NCBI RefSeq assembly: GCF_014109825.1
Contig: NZ_CP059576.1
Location: forward strand, 2,444,001 to 2,508,000
Source of the DNA: Legionella sp. PC997
GTDB taxonomy: Bacteria > Pseudomonadota > Gammaproteobacteria > Legionellales > Legionellaceae
DNA: 64,000 bases
Direction: 5' to 3'
Below are positions 11,110-20,569 of the stretch, in pieces. The number at the start of each line of letters is the position of its first letter. Positions within the stretch are counted from its first letter, which is position 1. The translations under genes and the position numbers were made by a program. The notes under the pieces were generated by a model. It was not told the origin of the DNA. It saw nothing but the letters and a program-made list of their open reading frames with translations, and searched no databases.

Positions 11110-11946
11110 ATGAAAGTAGCTGTAATCACCGGTGCTGCGAATGGAATTGGCTTAGCGTTAAGCCAAGTCCATCTACAACAAGGTAATACTGTAGTAATGG
11201 TAGATAAAGATAGCATAAAACTCAAACAAGAAGCCGAACGACTATTATCTCTCTTCCCGGAACAAATTTTGTCAATATCTTGTGATGTAACCCAAGCTAA
11301 TGAAGTAGCACAATTGGCCAAACAAGTTGAGGCGAAATTAAGACGTATCGATTGGCTCTACAATAATGCAGGAATTATAGGCCCATTAGAGCCTATTTGG
11401 GATTTGCATCCAGAACAAATCCAGCGGGTGATGGACGTGAACTTACATGGAATGATTCATATGATTCAGGCTTTTATTCCTTTCTTGTTTGAGCAACCCT
11501 TCCATTCACATATTATCAATATAGCGAGCTTATATGCATTATGTACCGGTTCACAAACAGCGTGTTACTCCATGTCAAAACATGCGGTACTTGCTTTATC
11601 TGAATCATTATATTTTGATCTGATACGTATGGAAAAGCCAGTGGATGTTTCTATCGTTTTTCCTTCATTTACAGATACTTCCCTTTTATCCCATACAACA
11701 AATGCAAACTCCTCTTTACATGAAGCATTGAAATCTCTTTTGTCACATTCACGCCCTGCTATTGATATTGCAGAACATATCGTACAGGAGGTAGATGATA
11801 AGAAATTTTATATATTCCCCGATAAAGAAGTAAAAGGATATTGTGAAGATCGAACTAAGGCTATGATTCTTCAAAATAAACCACATGTAACTAATATTGA
11901 AAAGTTAATGACTGCGCTAATTAAACGGCAGGAATCCAGGAATTAA
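11110..11946 (+). CDS. Short-chain dehydrogenase/reductase
   Basis: A 278-residue classical SDR. It has the cofactor motif TGAANGIG (residues 7-14), CDV near residue 58, NNAG (85-88), and a catalytic Ser140, Tyr153, Lys157 arrangement (YSMSK). Asp32 after the second strand suggests a preference for NAD(H) over NADP(H), an inference. The substrate cannot be told. It stands alone, with AAAAGGAAAAA before the ATG and a perfect 8-bp hairpin after the stop. Confidence 0.85.
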   Translation: MKVAVITGAANGIGLALSQVHLQQGNTVVMVDKDSIKLKQEAERLLSLFPEQILSISCDVTQANEVAQLAKQVEAKLRRIDWLYNNAGIIGPLEPIWDLHPEQIQRVMDVNLHGMIHMIQAFIPFLFEQPFHSHIINIASLYALCTGSQTACYSMSKHAVLALSESLYFDLIRMEKPVDVSIVFPSFTDTSLLSHTTNANSSLHEALKSLLSHSRPAIDIAEHIVQEVDDKKFYIFPDKEVKGYCEDRTKAMILQNKPHVTNIEKLMTALIKRQESRN

Positions 11947-11963
11947 TCGTTCTACTCAAGCGA

Positions 11964-11987
11964 GATCTCCTTGCATGTCAGGAGATC
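11964..11987 (+). terminator. Hairpin after the SDR gene
   Basis: GATCTCCT (11964-11971) pairs perfectly with AGGAGATC (11980-11987) around an 8-base loop, 18 bases after the SDR stop. The following CTGTTTGG is only weakly T-rich, so termination is plausible but not certain. Confidence 0.4.
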
Positions 11988-12101
11988 CTGTTTGGAGGTA
12001 GGTTCTTTGAATTACGGTAGATTAATAAGATACGTACTAATCTACCTAAGATCGTTTACCTTCCAGGAGAAACTTTGCTCAATTAGTTTATTCGTATAGA
12101 C

Positions 12102-12132
12102 TCCCGGATAAAGGGATAGCCTTCACCCGGGA
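12102..12132 (-). terminator. Nested hairpin after the flavin monooxygenase gene
   Basis: TCCCGG (12102-12107) pairs with CCGGGA (12127-12132), and inside it AAGG (12111-12114) pairs with CCTT (12120-12123). It lies just past the stop of the minus-strand monooxygenase gene. No clean T-run follows, so this may be a factor-dependent end or an RNA-stabilising stem. Confidence 0.35.
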
Positions 12133-12139
12133 TGAGATA

Positions 12140-13450
12140 TTAAGCTTCTAACATATCCAATAGTTCACGACGAAACTTATGATAATCCACTTCTACAGCA
12201 TGTCGTATATGAGATTTAAACCGATAATGAGGTTTATTCATTTCTTGAAGTGTCTTTTCATGCAATTTATCAGGTCGTTTTAAAGTGCCCATAATAATGC
12301 GTGCCGCGATTTTTGACTGATAATCAGCTAGCGGCCAAATACATCCTTGAGGCTGGCACAAACCGATAAAATAGAGATTATCATAGTCTGGATGCATCAT
12401 TTTCCTATAAAGTGGGATTTTGGTAGAATTACTAAAGTCAGCAATACCCTTATCGAGGAAAGGAAAACTTATTTTATAGCCTGTGGCAAAAATCACCGTA
12501 TCAAATTCTTCAGATTCACCATTTGTAAAATGAACTCGACTCCCCTCGAAATGAGTAATTCCTGGACGAGGGAACACTTCTCCATGGCGAATAAAATAAA
12601 GTAACTCTGAATTAATAGTAGGATGGATTTCTAAAGGCCCGCAGTCAGGAGTCATTAATTTATATTTGGCATATCGCCCTTGCAAAATACGAGCACAAAA
12701 ACTCAAAAACTTCTGTCTTAACCAGGAAGGCATCCATCTAATTTTGGCTACCGCTGCATCAGTGGGTTTGCCAAATACAAATTTAGGAAAAATATGATAG
12801 CCTCTGCGCATACTAATACACATTTGCGAAGAGACGCGTGCCACCTCTACTGCAATATCACACGCAGAATTGCCGCCGCCAACAACCAAAACGCGTTGAT
12901 CTTTAAACGCAGAGGCTTTCTTATATTGATGTGAATGCAGCAGTTGGCCCGAGAATTCCCCTGGATATTCTGGCATAAACGGATCCCAATGATGGCCATT
13001 AGCAACTAATAAATAATCAAAAAATTCTTCATGAGTTCCCTGTTCATTTTCAAATACTACTTTCCATTGACGCTGACTAGTATGTTCTACTTTCAAAACA
13101 TTCGTGTTAAAACGAATATATTTAGTTAAATCAAAATGATCCGCATAGCTTTTAAAATAATCTAAAACCAAGGTATGCGATGGATAATCAGGATAATGCG
13201 CTGGCATAGGAAAATCTTCGAATTCTGACCAACGCTTTGAACTAATAATATGAGTCGTTTCATATACACTGGAATGATCGTTTCGTTCATCATATACCCA
13301 GTTACCACCAATTTGATTGTTCTTTTCAAATACCGTGATATCGGTTACACCCTCTTCTTGCAAATTTTTAATCGCAGCAAGACCGCTTGGACCGGCTCCA
13401 ATTATGCATACACGAGAACAATTTTCTTTACCCTTTTTCTTGATTTGCAT
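12140..13450 (-). CDS. Flavin-containing monooxygenase
   Basis: A 436-residue FMO-family protein. It has an N-terminal FAD site GAGPSGLAAI (about 18-27), the FMO fingerprint FSGQLLHSHQY (F-x-G-x3-H-x3-Y), a central NADPH site VVGGGNSACDIA and the C-terminal FATGY motif. Family members oxygenate nucleophilic N or S atoms or act as Baeyer-Villiger enzymes; the substrate here is unknown. It overlaps the preceding lipoprotein gene by 23 bases, so the two are probably co-transcribed and could act on related substrates. Confidence 0.9.
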   Translation of the reverse strand: MQIKKKGKENCSRVCIIGAGPSGLAAIKNLQEEGVTDITVFEKNNQIGGNWVYDERNDHSSVYETTHIISSKRWSEFEDFPMPAHYPDYPSHTLVLDYFKSYADHFDLTKYIRFNTNVLKVEHTSQRQWKVVFENEQGTHEEFFDYLLVANGHHWDPFMPEYPGEFSGQLLHSHQYKKASAFKDQRVLVVGGGNSACDIAVEVARVSSQMCISMRRGYHIFPKFVFGKPTDAAVAKIRWMPSWLRQKFLSFCARILQGRYAKYKLMTPDCGPLEIHPTINSELLYFIRHGEVFPRPGITHFEGSRVHFTNGESEEFDTVIFATGYKISFPFLDKGIADFSNSTKIPLYRKMMHPDYDNLYFIGLCQPQGCIWPLADYQSKIAARIIMGTLKRPDKLHEKTLQEMNKPHYRFKSHIRHAVEVDYHKFRRELLDMLEA

Positions 13451-14186
13451 TACTCAACACCTTTTTTACTTCTTCCATTATCATTGCTTGCACAACGGGA
13501 TCTTTATCAATAGTGAAATGATTCACTTCGATGCCTTTTAACGTAGTCACGTTAATGTTGTCAATACGTGTTTGCTCTGGATTTACTGCTCTAAGTTTTA
13601 AACCACTAAACATGGGTACATATCCAGGCTTATAAAAATTCATTGCATGCTTCACATTGGGTGGAACAATGGTTTGAGATACTGCATCCACAGTGACCAA
13701 TAAATCCACAGGAATACCCATTTTGTCCAGATTGCGAGCAACTTTAATCTGCTCATTAGCACCTAAAGAATGTCCCACCAGAACAATAGGCCTGTGCTGT
13801 TGATGCTTTTGGTAATAGGTAGCTATAGAACGTGTTACATTACCAGCGTTGTACCACATATCACTAGGTGCAGGTATGTTGCATTCTTCAATAACAGTAT
13901 CGCTCAGTGTTCTCATTCCAGTACTAAAAAGCCCAAGTCCACCTAACATAGTGTGTACTTCACCATGATAAGGTTGCGACTTACTCACTTTCACGGTTTT
14001 TGATGTGGTTTTCCCATTATTTTGAGTTTCGGATTTATGAAACACAGATTGAGCGATCTTTGGTATTGGTCTTTTTTCAGAAGCTCTACCTCCTGATAAG
14101 TCGACACAGCCCGACATACTTATAGTTATAAGTAAAAACAAAAATGAGCTGAAAACACCTAATTTTCTATTTTGGAATGAGTTCAT
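13428..14186 (-). CDS. Putative lipoprotein with alpha/beta-hydrolase (lipase-like) fold
   Basis: Starting at the ATG at 14186 gives a 252-residue protein with a lipoprotein signal peptide ending MSGC, lipidated Cys at 27. The next part is low-complexity and basic (to about 70). A nucleophile elbow GHSLGA follows VLV, then LVTVDAVSQ and a late NHFTID His. This fits a serine hydrolase, though the acid residue is uncertain. An ATG 12 codons upstream is possible but would push the signal peptide away from the N-terminus. It is upstream of and overlaps the FMO gene. Substrate unknown. Confidence 0.7.
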   Translation of the reverse strand: MNSFQNRKLGVFSSFLFLLITISMSGCVDLSGGRASEKRPIPKIAQSVFHKSETQNNGKTTSKTVKVSKSQPYHGEVHTMLGGLGLFSTGMRTLSDTVIEECNIPAPSDMWYNAGNVTRSIATYYQKHQQHRPIVLVGHSLGANEQIKVARNLDKMGIPVDLLVTVDAVSQTIVPPNVKHAMNFYKPGYVPMFSGLKLRAVNPEQTRIDNINVTTLKGIEVNHFTIDKDPVVQAMIMEEVKKVLSNANQEKG

Positions 14187-14368
14187 TTTATTTTTATTCT
14201 TAATTTTTAATGCGAGGATCATAGCTTATTCTTAGAAGGTTTGCCAAGATAGGGTTTAAATGAAGTTAAATTCTTTCACTACTATATGTAAGATATTAAT
14301 TTTGATACTCTGTACGTCATGAATGCTTAAAATTTATCTTTGTTTATTATTTATGGAGCACGTATAAA

Positions 14369-15706
14369 TTGATCGTGGAAAAAAGAAATTCAATTCTTAC
14401 TGTCAGCCAACTTAATCGACAGGTTAAATGCTATCTTGAAAATGAACTGGGTGTTGTTCATGTTGAAGGGGAAATCTCTAATTTAAGTAAGCCCGGATCG
14501 GGACATTTTTATTTTACCCTGAAGGATCATCAGGCGCAAATTCGTGCTGTTTTCTTTAAAAGTCGTCAAACCAATGGACTTGCAAACAAATTATGCGACG
14601 GCCAACATATAGTTGCCAGTGGACGATTAAGCCTGTATGAAGCACGCGGTGATTATCAATTAATTGTAGAGCTAATTACTGAAGCGGGGTTGGGAGCACT
14701 CTACCAACGTTTTGAAGAATTGAAAAACAAACTTGCCACTGAAGGTTTGTTTGATTCAGTAAAGAAAAAACTCATTCCGGCCATGCCTCGCGCCATTGGG
14801 ATTATCACGTCAACGTCGGGAGCTGCGATTCGGGATATATTATCTACTCTAGCGCGACGTTTCCCATTAGCCGAAGTCTTTATCTATCCAAGCGAAGTTC
14901 AGGGTGCCGGCGCAGCACAACAACTGATTAACGCATTAAAACGTGCCAATATAGAAAAACGATGCGATGTGCTTTTGCTTGCGCGAGGAGGCGGAAGTAT
15001 TGAAGACTTGTGGGCATTTAATGAGGAGAGACTGGCACGAACTATTGCAAACAGCACAATTCCTATTGTATCTGGGATTGGCCATGAAACAGATTTTACC
15101 ATTGCCGATTTTGTAGCTGATTATAGAGCAGAAACCCCTACTGCAGCCGCTGCAGCAGTGACACCCGACTGTATTGAGTTGTTTAAATTATTAAACCATT
15201 CCATCTCTCGTTTATCTGCGGCAATGCACCGTTTTTTACAAAAATACCAAGTTAGATTGCATCACTTAATCGATAAAATATCCTCACCACAAAAAGCAAT
15301 TTCCAGTTATTGGCAAACTACTGATTACTTGGAACGGCAATTGATTGCCTGCATGCGCTCATACATCAAACAGAAAACACATCAACTCCACATGTGCATC
15401 AATCATTTGCACGTCCAAAATCCCAAAAACCAAATTAATCAAACAAAGATGGTTTTACAAAAAATCTTAGCTCAATTAATTCAGCACATGCAAAATAAGA
15501 TCAGCCAACTTCAATATCAATTTAGAACTCAATTATCTACCTTGCATGCAGTTAGCCCCTTGGCTACACTGGATAGAGGTTATGCTATTGCTACCAAAGA
15601 AAATAAAGTATTGTTTTCGCACCAACAAGTACATCTTGGCGATACAATCGATATACGCTTGGCACAAGGGAGTTTGACTTGTGATATTACCCAAATACAT
15701 GAGTAA
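14369..15706 (+). CDS. xseA: Exodeoxyribonuclease VII large subunit
   Basis: A 445-residue protein with an N-terminal OB-fold (VHVEGEISNLSKPGSGHFYFTLKD) and the Exo_VII catalytic domain: AIGIITSTSGAAIRDIL, LLARGGGSIEDLWAFNEE, SGIGHETDFTIAD, then a long helical region and the C-terminal SPLATLDRGYAIA. The start is a TTG at 14369 with GGAG eleven bases before it; a GTG two codons later is the alternative. xseB is not adjacent. It is followed 3 bases later by the rhomboid gene. Confidence 0.95.
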   Translation: MIVEKRNSILTVSQLNRQVKCYLENELGVVHVEGEISNLSKPGSGHFYFTLKDHQAQIRAVFFKSRQTNGLANKLCDGQHIVASGRLSLYEARGDYQLIVELITEAGLGALYQRFEELKNKLATEGLFDSVKKKLIPAMPRAIGIITSTSGAAIRDILSTLARRFPLAEVFIYPSEVQGAGAAQQLINALKRANIEKRCDVLLLARGGGSIEDLWAFNEERLARTIANSTIPIVSGIGHETDFTIADFVADYRAETPTAAAAAVTPDCIELFKLLNHSISRLSAAMHRFLQKYQVRLHHLIDKISSPQKAISSYWQTTDYLERQLIACMRSYIKQKTHQLHMCINHLHVQNPKNQINQTKMVLQKILAQLIQHMQNKISQLQYQFRTQLSTLHAVSPLATLDRGYAIATKENKVLFSHQQVHLGDTIDIRLAQGSLTCDITQIHE

Positions 15707-15709
15707 AAA

Positions 15710-16327
15710 ATGCTTGAAGAATTAAACAATAGCCTTTACTTAATTATTACCCAAACTAAAAATAACATTCCCATCCTAGAAATTATTTTGGTGATTCCAT
15801 GGCTTTTTTTCTTTGTGAGTAAGATCTATAGAAACATCTTATTGCTGGGCATTATTCCAAGACATCTCCGTGGCTTGCCTGGTATTATATTTGCCCCTCT
15901 TCTGCACTCAAATTTCAATCATATATTTTTTAACTCGATTCCCTTGGTCGTTTTAAGTAATTTCATTTTAATAAATGGGCTTAACTACTTTCTTGTCGTT
16001 ACCGTAATGATAACTGTTTTAAGTGGAATTGCCATATGGTGTTTCGCTAAACCTGGTTTACATATAGGTGCTAGTGGACTAATCACTGGATATTGGGGTT
16101 TTTTAGTTAGTAATATCTATCAGACCGCTACATTAACAACCATAATCCTGGGCATAATTAGTCTCTATTATTTTGCAGGTATATTCTTTGGTATTTTTCC
16201 TAGAGATAAAGGCGTATCCTGGGAAGCACATTTATTTGGTCTATTAGCAGGTTTAGCTACTAGTTATTTAATTGTACTTTATCCTAATGTTCTACATACA
16301 ATTCAAGTTCCGACTAATAGTTTTTAG
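15710..16327 (+). CDS. Rhomboid-family intramembrane serine protease
   Basis: A 205-residue protein with about six hydrophobic segments. It has the rhomboid landmarks: HSNFNHIFFN (His-x3-Asn-like loop helix), GASG with the nucleophile Ser122, and His174 in SWEAHLFGLLAG. These form the Ser-His dyad of intramembrane proteases. The short N-terminus and six-helix core are of the GlpG type, but the cytoplasmic domain is absent. It starts 3 bases after xseA, likely in the same transcript. Substrate unknown. Confidence 0.85.
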   Translation: MLEELNNSLYLIITQTKNNIPILEIILVIPWLFFFVSKIYRNILLLGIIPRHLRGLPGIIFAPLLHSNFNHIFFNSIPLVVLSNFILINGLNYFLVVTVMITVLSGIAIWCFAKPGLHIGASGLITGYWGFLVSNIYQTATLTTIILGIISLYYFAGIFFGIFPRDKGVSWEAHLFGLLAGLATSYLIVLYPNVLHTIQVPTNSF

Positions 16328-16473
16328 AAATATTGGGTTATTTAACTCATTAGTTCTTAAATGCTGAATTTCGAGTCCCAAAACGCAGATAATCAGCACA
16401 GCTTGAGTAATATAGTAGAAATTTAAACAAACCCTATGTTATTCTAAAAAGAAAAATAATTCGAGAAATCAAG

Positions 16474-16812
16474 ATGCAGTCACTTAAATCTCTTTTTTGT
16501 ATCGGTATATTAAGTTTTCTTATTTCACCAGCATATGCGCAATCCCAATATATTTCCGGTTGCTGTGGTCAAATGGGAGGAGTAAGCTATTGTGATTCAT
16601 CAGCAGGCCGTCTTGTTTGTAAAAATGGTTTTTACTCTACATGTTATTGCACCCCACACGCCGTTATGGATTTACAATTATTTCGTGGTTGCTGCTTATG
16701 GAAAGGCGGCGTCGTTTCAACCTACAGCGTGACAGGATACGTTGTATGCAATGATGGCTCAATTTCAGAAGAATGTTCTTTACGACCCGAAGAGAAAATT
16801 GCAGCTTGGTAG
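16474..16812 (+). CDS. Small secreted protein with two Cys-rich modules
   Basis: A 112-residue protein with a signal peptide ending AYA (20-22). The mature part has two copies of one module. Copy 1 (29-59) reads GCC-x3-GGVSYC-x5-GRLVCKNG-x4-TCYC with six cysteines. Copy 2 (72-101) reads GCCLWKGGV, GYVVCNDG and EEC but lacks two of the cysteines. The same module occurs twice in the product of 45800-46252. Disulfide-bonded export to the periplasm or outside is likely. Function is unknown. It is monocistronic, with a hairpin after the stop. Confidence 0.72.
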   Translation: MQSLKSLFCIGILSFLISPAYAQSQYISGCCGQMGGVSYCDSSAGRLVCKNGFYSTCYCTPHAVMDLQLFRGCCLWKGGVVSTYSVTGYVVCNDGSISEECSLRPEEKIAAW

Positions 16813-16823
16813 GTATCCAATAT

Positions 16824-16862
16824 ATACTTCGGAGCTTATTCTCATGCTGCGAAGTATCGTTT
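16824..16862 (+). terminator. Intrinsic terminator after the Cys-rich protein gene
   Basis: ATACTTCG (16824-16831) pairs perfectly with CGAAGTAT (16850-16857), followed by CGTTTTT. It separates the Cys-rich gene from thiM. The 63-base gap to thiM is too short to hold a TPP riboswitch as well. Confidence 0.6.
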
Positions 16863-16875
16863 TTCAGGACCCGAT

Positions 16876-17670
16876 ATGCTTGAGCACATACAATTCACCC
16901 TCACCCGTTTAAAGCAACAAAAACCCTTAATACTTTGCCTTACTAATTACGTTACTATGGATTTTATGGCAAATAGCCTTTTGGCTTTGGGTGCTGCACC
17001 CCTCATGTCCGAATCTCAAGTCGAGATTGAAGAACTGATTGATTTAAGTCAAGCTGTATATATTAATATCGGAACTTTGAATGATTCATTTATGGAGAGA
17101 GCTCGATTTGCAGCCAACATTGCAAACTCAATAGATAAACCCCTAATTCTCGATCCTGTAGGTGCAGGAGCGAGCAAACTTCGAACATCTGCTGCAATGG
17201 AGTTATTTCCTTATGCTCAAGTGATCCGAGGGAATGCGAGTGAAATCATTTCATTAGCTGGTTCAAATGGAAGCACTAAAGGAGTCGAAAGCTCAGATCC
17301 TGTAACTAAAGCAATTCAGAGCGCCCATATGCTGGCAAAATCAAAAAAAACAATTGTAATCAGTGGCCCTCAAGATTTTATAACTAACGGAGTGGATGAG
17401 ATTTTACTTCCATTTGGTTCAAACCTTATGCCCCTGATCACAGGGATGGGTTGCACTATGACTGCTGTCCTGAGTGCCTTTGTTGCTTGCGAAGCAAACC
17501 ATTTTCACGCTGCAGTTCAAGCAACTGCATATTTTGGCTTGTGTGGACAATTGGCTTATGAACAAGCCAAACGCCCTGCTACATTCAAAGAAGTGTTTAT
17601 TAATAATTTATTCGATCCCGACTGGATTTTAATGTCAACAACTGTACAAGAGTCTAGTCATGCAATATAA
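16876..17670 (+). CDS. thiM: Hydroxyethylthiazole kinase
   Basis: A 264-residue ribokinase-fold enzyme that phosphorylates 4-methyl-5-hydroxyethylthiazole for thiamine salvage. It has CLTNYVTMDFMANSLLALGAAPLM at the substrate site, DPVGAGAS, RGNASEI and the GMGCTMTAVL anion-hole motif, with the Cys usual in ThiM. It overlaps thiD by 11 bases. thiE is not next to it, unlike many thiMDE clusters. Confidence 0.94.
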   Translation: MLEHIQFTLTRLKQQKPLILCLTNYVTMDFMANSLLALGAAPLMSESQVEIEELIDLSQAVYINIGTLNDSFMERARFAANIANSIDKPLILDPVGAGASKLRTSAAMELFPYAQVIRGNASEIISLAGSNGSTKGVESSDPVTKAIQSAHMLAKSKKTIVISGPQDFITNGVDEILLPFGSNLMPLITGMGCTMTAVLSAFVACEANHFHAAVQATAYFGLCGQLAYEQAKRPATFKEVFINNLFDPDWILMSTTVQESSHAI

Positions 17671-18484
17671 AGCTTTATCTATAGCAGGATTTGATGGTTC
17701 AGGTGGAGCCGGAATTCAGGCTGATTTAAAAACATTTTCGGCATTAGGCTGCTATGGGATGACGGTACTTACCGCTTTGCCGGTACAAAATACGTGCGGA
17801 GTGAGAAACTGTTACCCTATTCCATTAAAGGCAATAGAAGATCAGCTGAACGCTATATTTGACGATATTAAACCGGACAGTATAAAAATAGGGATGCTCT
17901 TCAACACGGAAATCATTGAATTAGTGTCATCGTTCCTAAAAAAAAATGCCCTGGATATTCCTATTGTTATTGACCCTGTAACTGTTGCTAAAAGTGGTGA
18001 TCCATTATTACTACCCGAAGCAGTGAACTCTCTAATCACCCAACTGGTACCACTAGCTACTTTGATCACCCCTAACCTTCCAGAAGCTTTTACTTTCACC
18101 GGCCTAAATGCATCATCTGAAATAGAAATGAAGTATATTGGTCAAAAGCTGCTTGAGTTTGGCCCCAAATACGTTTTACTTAAAGGGGGACATCTTTTGC
18201 ATTCAGTTGAATCGAATGATTTATTAATAGGTGCAAACGGAGACATTCATTGGTTTGCGAGCCCAAGAATTAACTCTAAAAATACTCACGGAACTGGGTG
18301 CACCCTATCTGCAGCCATAACAGCCTGTCTTGCCCAAAAAATTGATTTAATTAAAGCGTGCGATATCGCAAAAAACTATTTATTTAATGCCATACAAGCG
18401 GCAAAAGAACATTCTGTGGGCTTTGGAAATGGACCCGTTCATCATTTTTACCATCTCTGGCCTATTCAATTATTAGATAATTAA
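17660..18484 (+). CDS. thiD: Hydroxymethylpyrimidine/phosphomethylpyrimidine kinase
   Basis: A 274-residue ThiD with SIAGFDGSGGAGIQADLKTF at the start, DPVTVAKSGD, and the catalytic HGTGCTLSAAI. It phosphorylates HMP and HMP-P in thiamine synthesis and salvage. Together with thiM it forms a two-gene salvage operon. The family usually has AGxDPSGGAG; the Pro is replaced by Gly here. Confidence 0.94.
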   Translation: MQYKALSIAGFDGSGGAGIQADLKTFSALGCYGMTVLTALPVQNTCGVRNCYPIPLKAIEDQLNAIFDDIKPDSIKIGMLFNTEIIELVSSFLKKNALDIPIVIDPVTVAKSGDPLLLPEAVNSLITQLVPLATLITPNLPEAFTFTGLNASSEIEMKYIGQKLLEFGPKYVLLKGGHLLHSVESNDLLIGANGDIHWFASPRINSKNTHGTGCTLSAAITACLAQKIDLIKACDIAKNYLFNAIQAAKEHSVGFGNGPVHHFYHLWPIQLLDN

Positions 18485-18569
18485 AGGTACAAAGCCGCAA
18501 CCGGGCATTATTGCTAGAGGTTCGGTTTCGCTTCGATGCACCAGGCTAAAATCGGAGTTCGTGCTGAGG

Positions 18570-19793
18570 TTATTTGTACTCATGCGCCTGATCGATTATT
18601 GCCTTTTGATTTTCTATGATTTCACCAAAACATAATGCACTGAAAAGAATTAACAAGTAACCTATTGTTGAATAACAAAATATAGTATCTGAGAACGATA
18701 AAACACAAAAAGAAACCAATAATCCTAAAAGAATGGGCTTCATTTGGTTAAGCCTGAAGGCAGTTAAAAACAAGGTTCCTATAAAAAAAAGAAACAGAAT
18801 AATACCTACTAATCCCAGTTCTGCAAGAGTTAACCAATATTGACCATGAGGCTCATTAAGCTTTTTTCCCCAAGCAGGAATAGGCTGATCTTTCTGAAAG
18901 CTATATTGAAAACCTCCAGTGCCCACACCTATAAGTGGATGTTTTTCAAATAAAGATTGCGCATATTGATGAAATTGAATTCTAAAACCTAAAGAGGTAT
19001 CTGCTTGGTTGTGTTTCAGAAGCTTGATATCTGTAATCATTAAATGAACTCCATTTTGCATCACAGGGCTCAAAGTATAAGCTAAACTAATTGCAACGAT
19101 AAACCCCAAAATTCCTACCAAAGCCTTTTTAAAGGGAAGTTTTTGCACTATTAGTAAAGACATTAAAACACCATAAATAATGTAACCTGTTCTCCCTGGA
19201 TTAAGAAAAAATGTCTGATAAGTTCCTAAGATAATCATAAATAGATAAAAAATCCGTAATCCTTTATTCATATTCTGCTGTAATACCAAGATGCCAGCAA
19301 AATAAACACCTAGGGCTACCATAAATCCAGTAATAATGTGGTTATAAAATACATCAGCAGGATCTGTGGAATGAAATGTTATTAAATGTTTTGACTTTAG
19401 CACTGATATAATACACGTCAATATCATCGTTAATATATAGCTATTTAAAACCCATAATCTAGTCTGTGGTTTAATAAACCCTACGGCAAATACAGGCAGG
19501 AAAATTAACTTAGAATATTTATCGACAATATTGTACTGTAAGGCGTACGGTGCTTCAGACCACAAACAGGCGATAATGACAAAAAGAAATAAACCAATAG
19601 CGGCACGAGCCCATAATGTATTAAAAGCATAATACATATATTGTCTGTAATAAGGCGCTAGCAAAAGAGCCACTATACTAACTACCACTAAAATGGACTT
19701 GATGCTGACACTTATTGGGATAAAAAATGCTAACAAAACAAGAAGCGTTGGTATCAATAAATTGTTTTTTTCTTCTAGCAAGCTCAGTCTCAA
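18570..19793 (-). CDS. O-antigen ligase-family membrane protein
   Basis: A 407-residue polytopic protein with about 11-12 hydrophobic helices. The long periplasmic loop ends in HPLIGVGTGGFQY and NEPHGQYWLTLAELGLVGI, the Wzy_C/WaaL signature with the conserved His. It is either an O-antigen ligase or a Wzy-type polymerase. Being directly downstream of an LPS-core-type glycosyltransferase favours an LPS role. The start overlaps the glycosyltransferase by 4 bases. Confidence 0.8.
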   Translation of the reverse strand: MRLSLLEEKNNLLIPTLLVLLAFFIPISVSIKSILVVVSIVALLLAPYYRQYMYYAFNTLWARAAIGLFLFVIIACLWSEAPYALQYNIVDKYSKLIFLPVFAVGFIKPQTRLWVLNSYILTMILTCIISVLKSKHLITFHSTDPADVFYNHIITGFMVALGVYFAGILVLQQNMNKGLRIFYLFMIILGTYQTFFLNPGRTGYIIYGVLMSLLIVQKLPFKKALVGILGFIVAISLAYTLSPVMQNGVHLMITDIKLLKHNQADTSLGFRIQFHQYAQSLFEKHPLIGVGTGGFQYSFQKDQPIPAWGKKLNEPHGQYWLTLAELGLVGIILFLFFIGTLFLTAFRLNQMKPILLGLLVSFCVLSFSDTIFCYSTIGYLLILFSALCFGEIIENQKAIIDQAHEYK

Positions 19794-20569
19794 ATTAATT
19801 CCTCTGTGCTTTTTGGCAATTGGTCTATATTGCTATCTTGATACAATTGTTTAATACCACGATAAAAAGTACCTTGTGCATTAAACACTGCAAATAAAAA
19901 ACCTATTCTGCCATCTAAAAAACCACGTTGCAAGATATAACATCTGAAAAACATCCATGTTGTACTGGCCACTGTTTTGCTGAAACTGGATTTTCTCTTA
20001 TTTAAGATGTATGTTTTCGCGCTATAAGATGAATATTTATTCATCTTATATAAGACATGACTTACATCTTTAAATGAGTGGTGCATAATGACATTTTTGA
20101 TTTTACCAATTCGTGTACTCTCGGGTAGTACTATTTTTTCATGCACAATGTCATTACTGAAATAGGCGTTTTCCCGTTTAAAAAGGCGAACGTGACGTTT
20201 AGGACTAGAAGAGTATTTTAAAGGTTGATTATAGAAATACATTTGAATTGCAATTCTAAAAGCATCGGCTGAATTTGAGGACATGGCTGCCTTGATTTCT
20301 TGCTGCAACTCCTCGCTGACGGATTCATCAGCATCAAGATTTAGCACCCAATCTCCTGTAGCTTTAGATAATGCTCTTTGCTTTTGAGCACCATAGCCTG
20401 GCCAGTCAGTAGAGAAAACATGCTCCGTATATTCTTTGGCAATGGCAACTGTTTTATCAGTACTTCCCGAATCCAGTACAACTACTTCATCAGCAAATCG
20501 TACGGATTCGAGACATCTTCTGATATTTCTCTCTTCATTTTTAGTTATTATTATTACAGTCAATGTCAT
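19790..20569 (-). CDS. Glycosyltransferase family 2 (WaaE/KdtX-like)
   Basis: A 259-residue GT-A fold enzyme: TVIIITKNEERNIRRCLESV, DEVVVLDSGSTDKTV, WPGYGAQKQRAL and NLDADESV (the DxD-like metal motif). The sequence is closest in style to the LPS inner-core transferases WaaE/KdtX. It begins on the base after the clpA stop codon and overlaps the ligase-like gene by 4 bases, so it is probably transcribed from the clpSA promoter. The acceptor sugar cannot be told. Confidence 0.85.
   Translation of the reverse strand: MTLTVIIITKNEERNIRRCLESVRFADEVVVLDSGSTDKTVAIAKEYTEHVFSTDWPGYGAQKQRALSKATGDWVLNLDADESVSEELQQEIKAAMSSNSADAFRIAIQMYFYNQPLKYSSSPKRHVRLFKRENAYFSNDIVHEKIVLPESTRIGKIKNVIMHHSFKDVSHVLYKMNKYSSYSAKTYILNKRKSSFSKTVASTTWMFFRCYILQRGFLDGRIGFLFAVFNAQGTFYRGIKQLYQDSNIDQLPKSTEELI

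Noticed and set aside
16813..16875. Possible TPP riboswitch before thiM
   Set aside because: The gap is only 63 bases and is filled by a terminator hairpin; no TPP core motifs seen.
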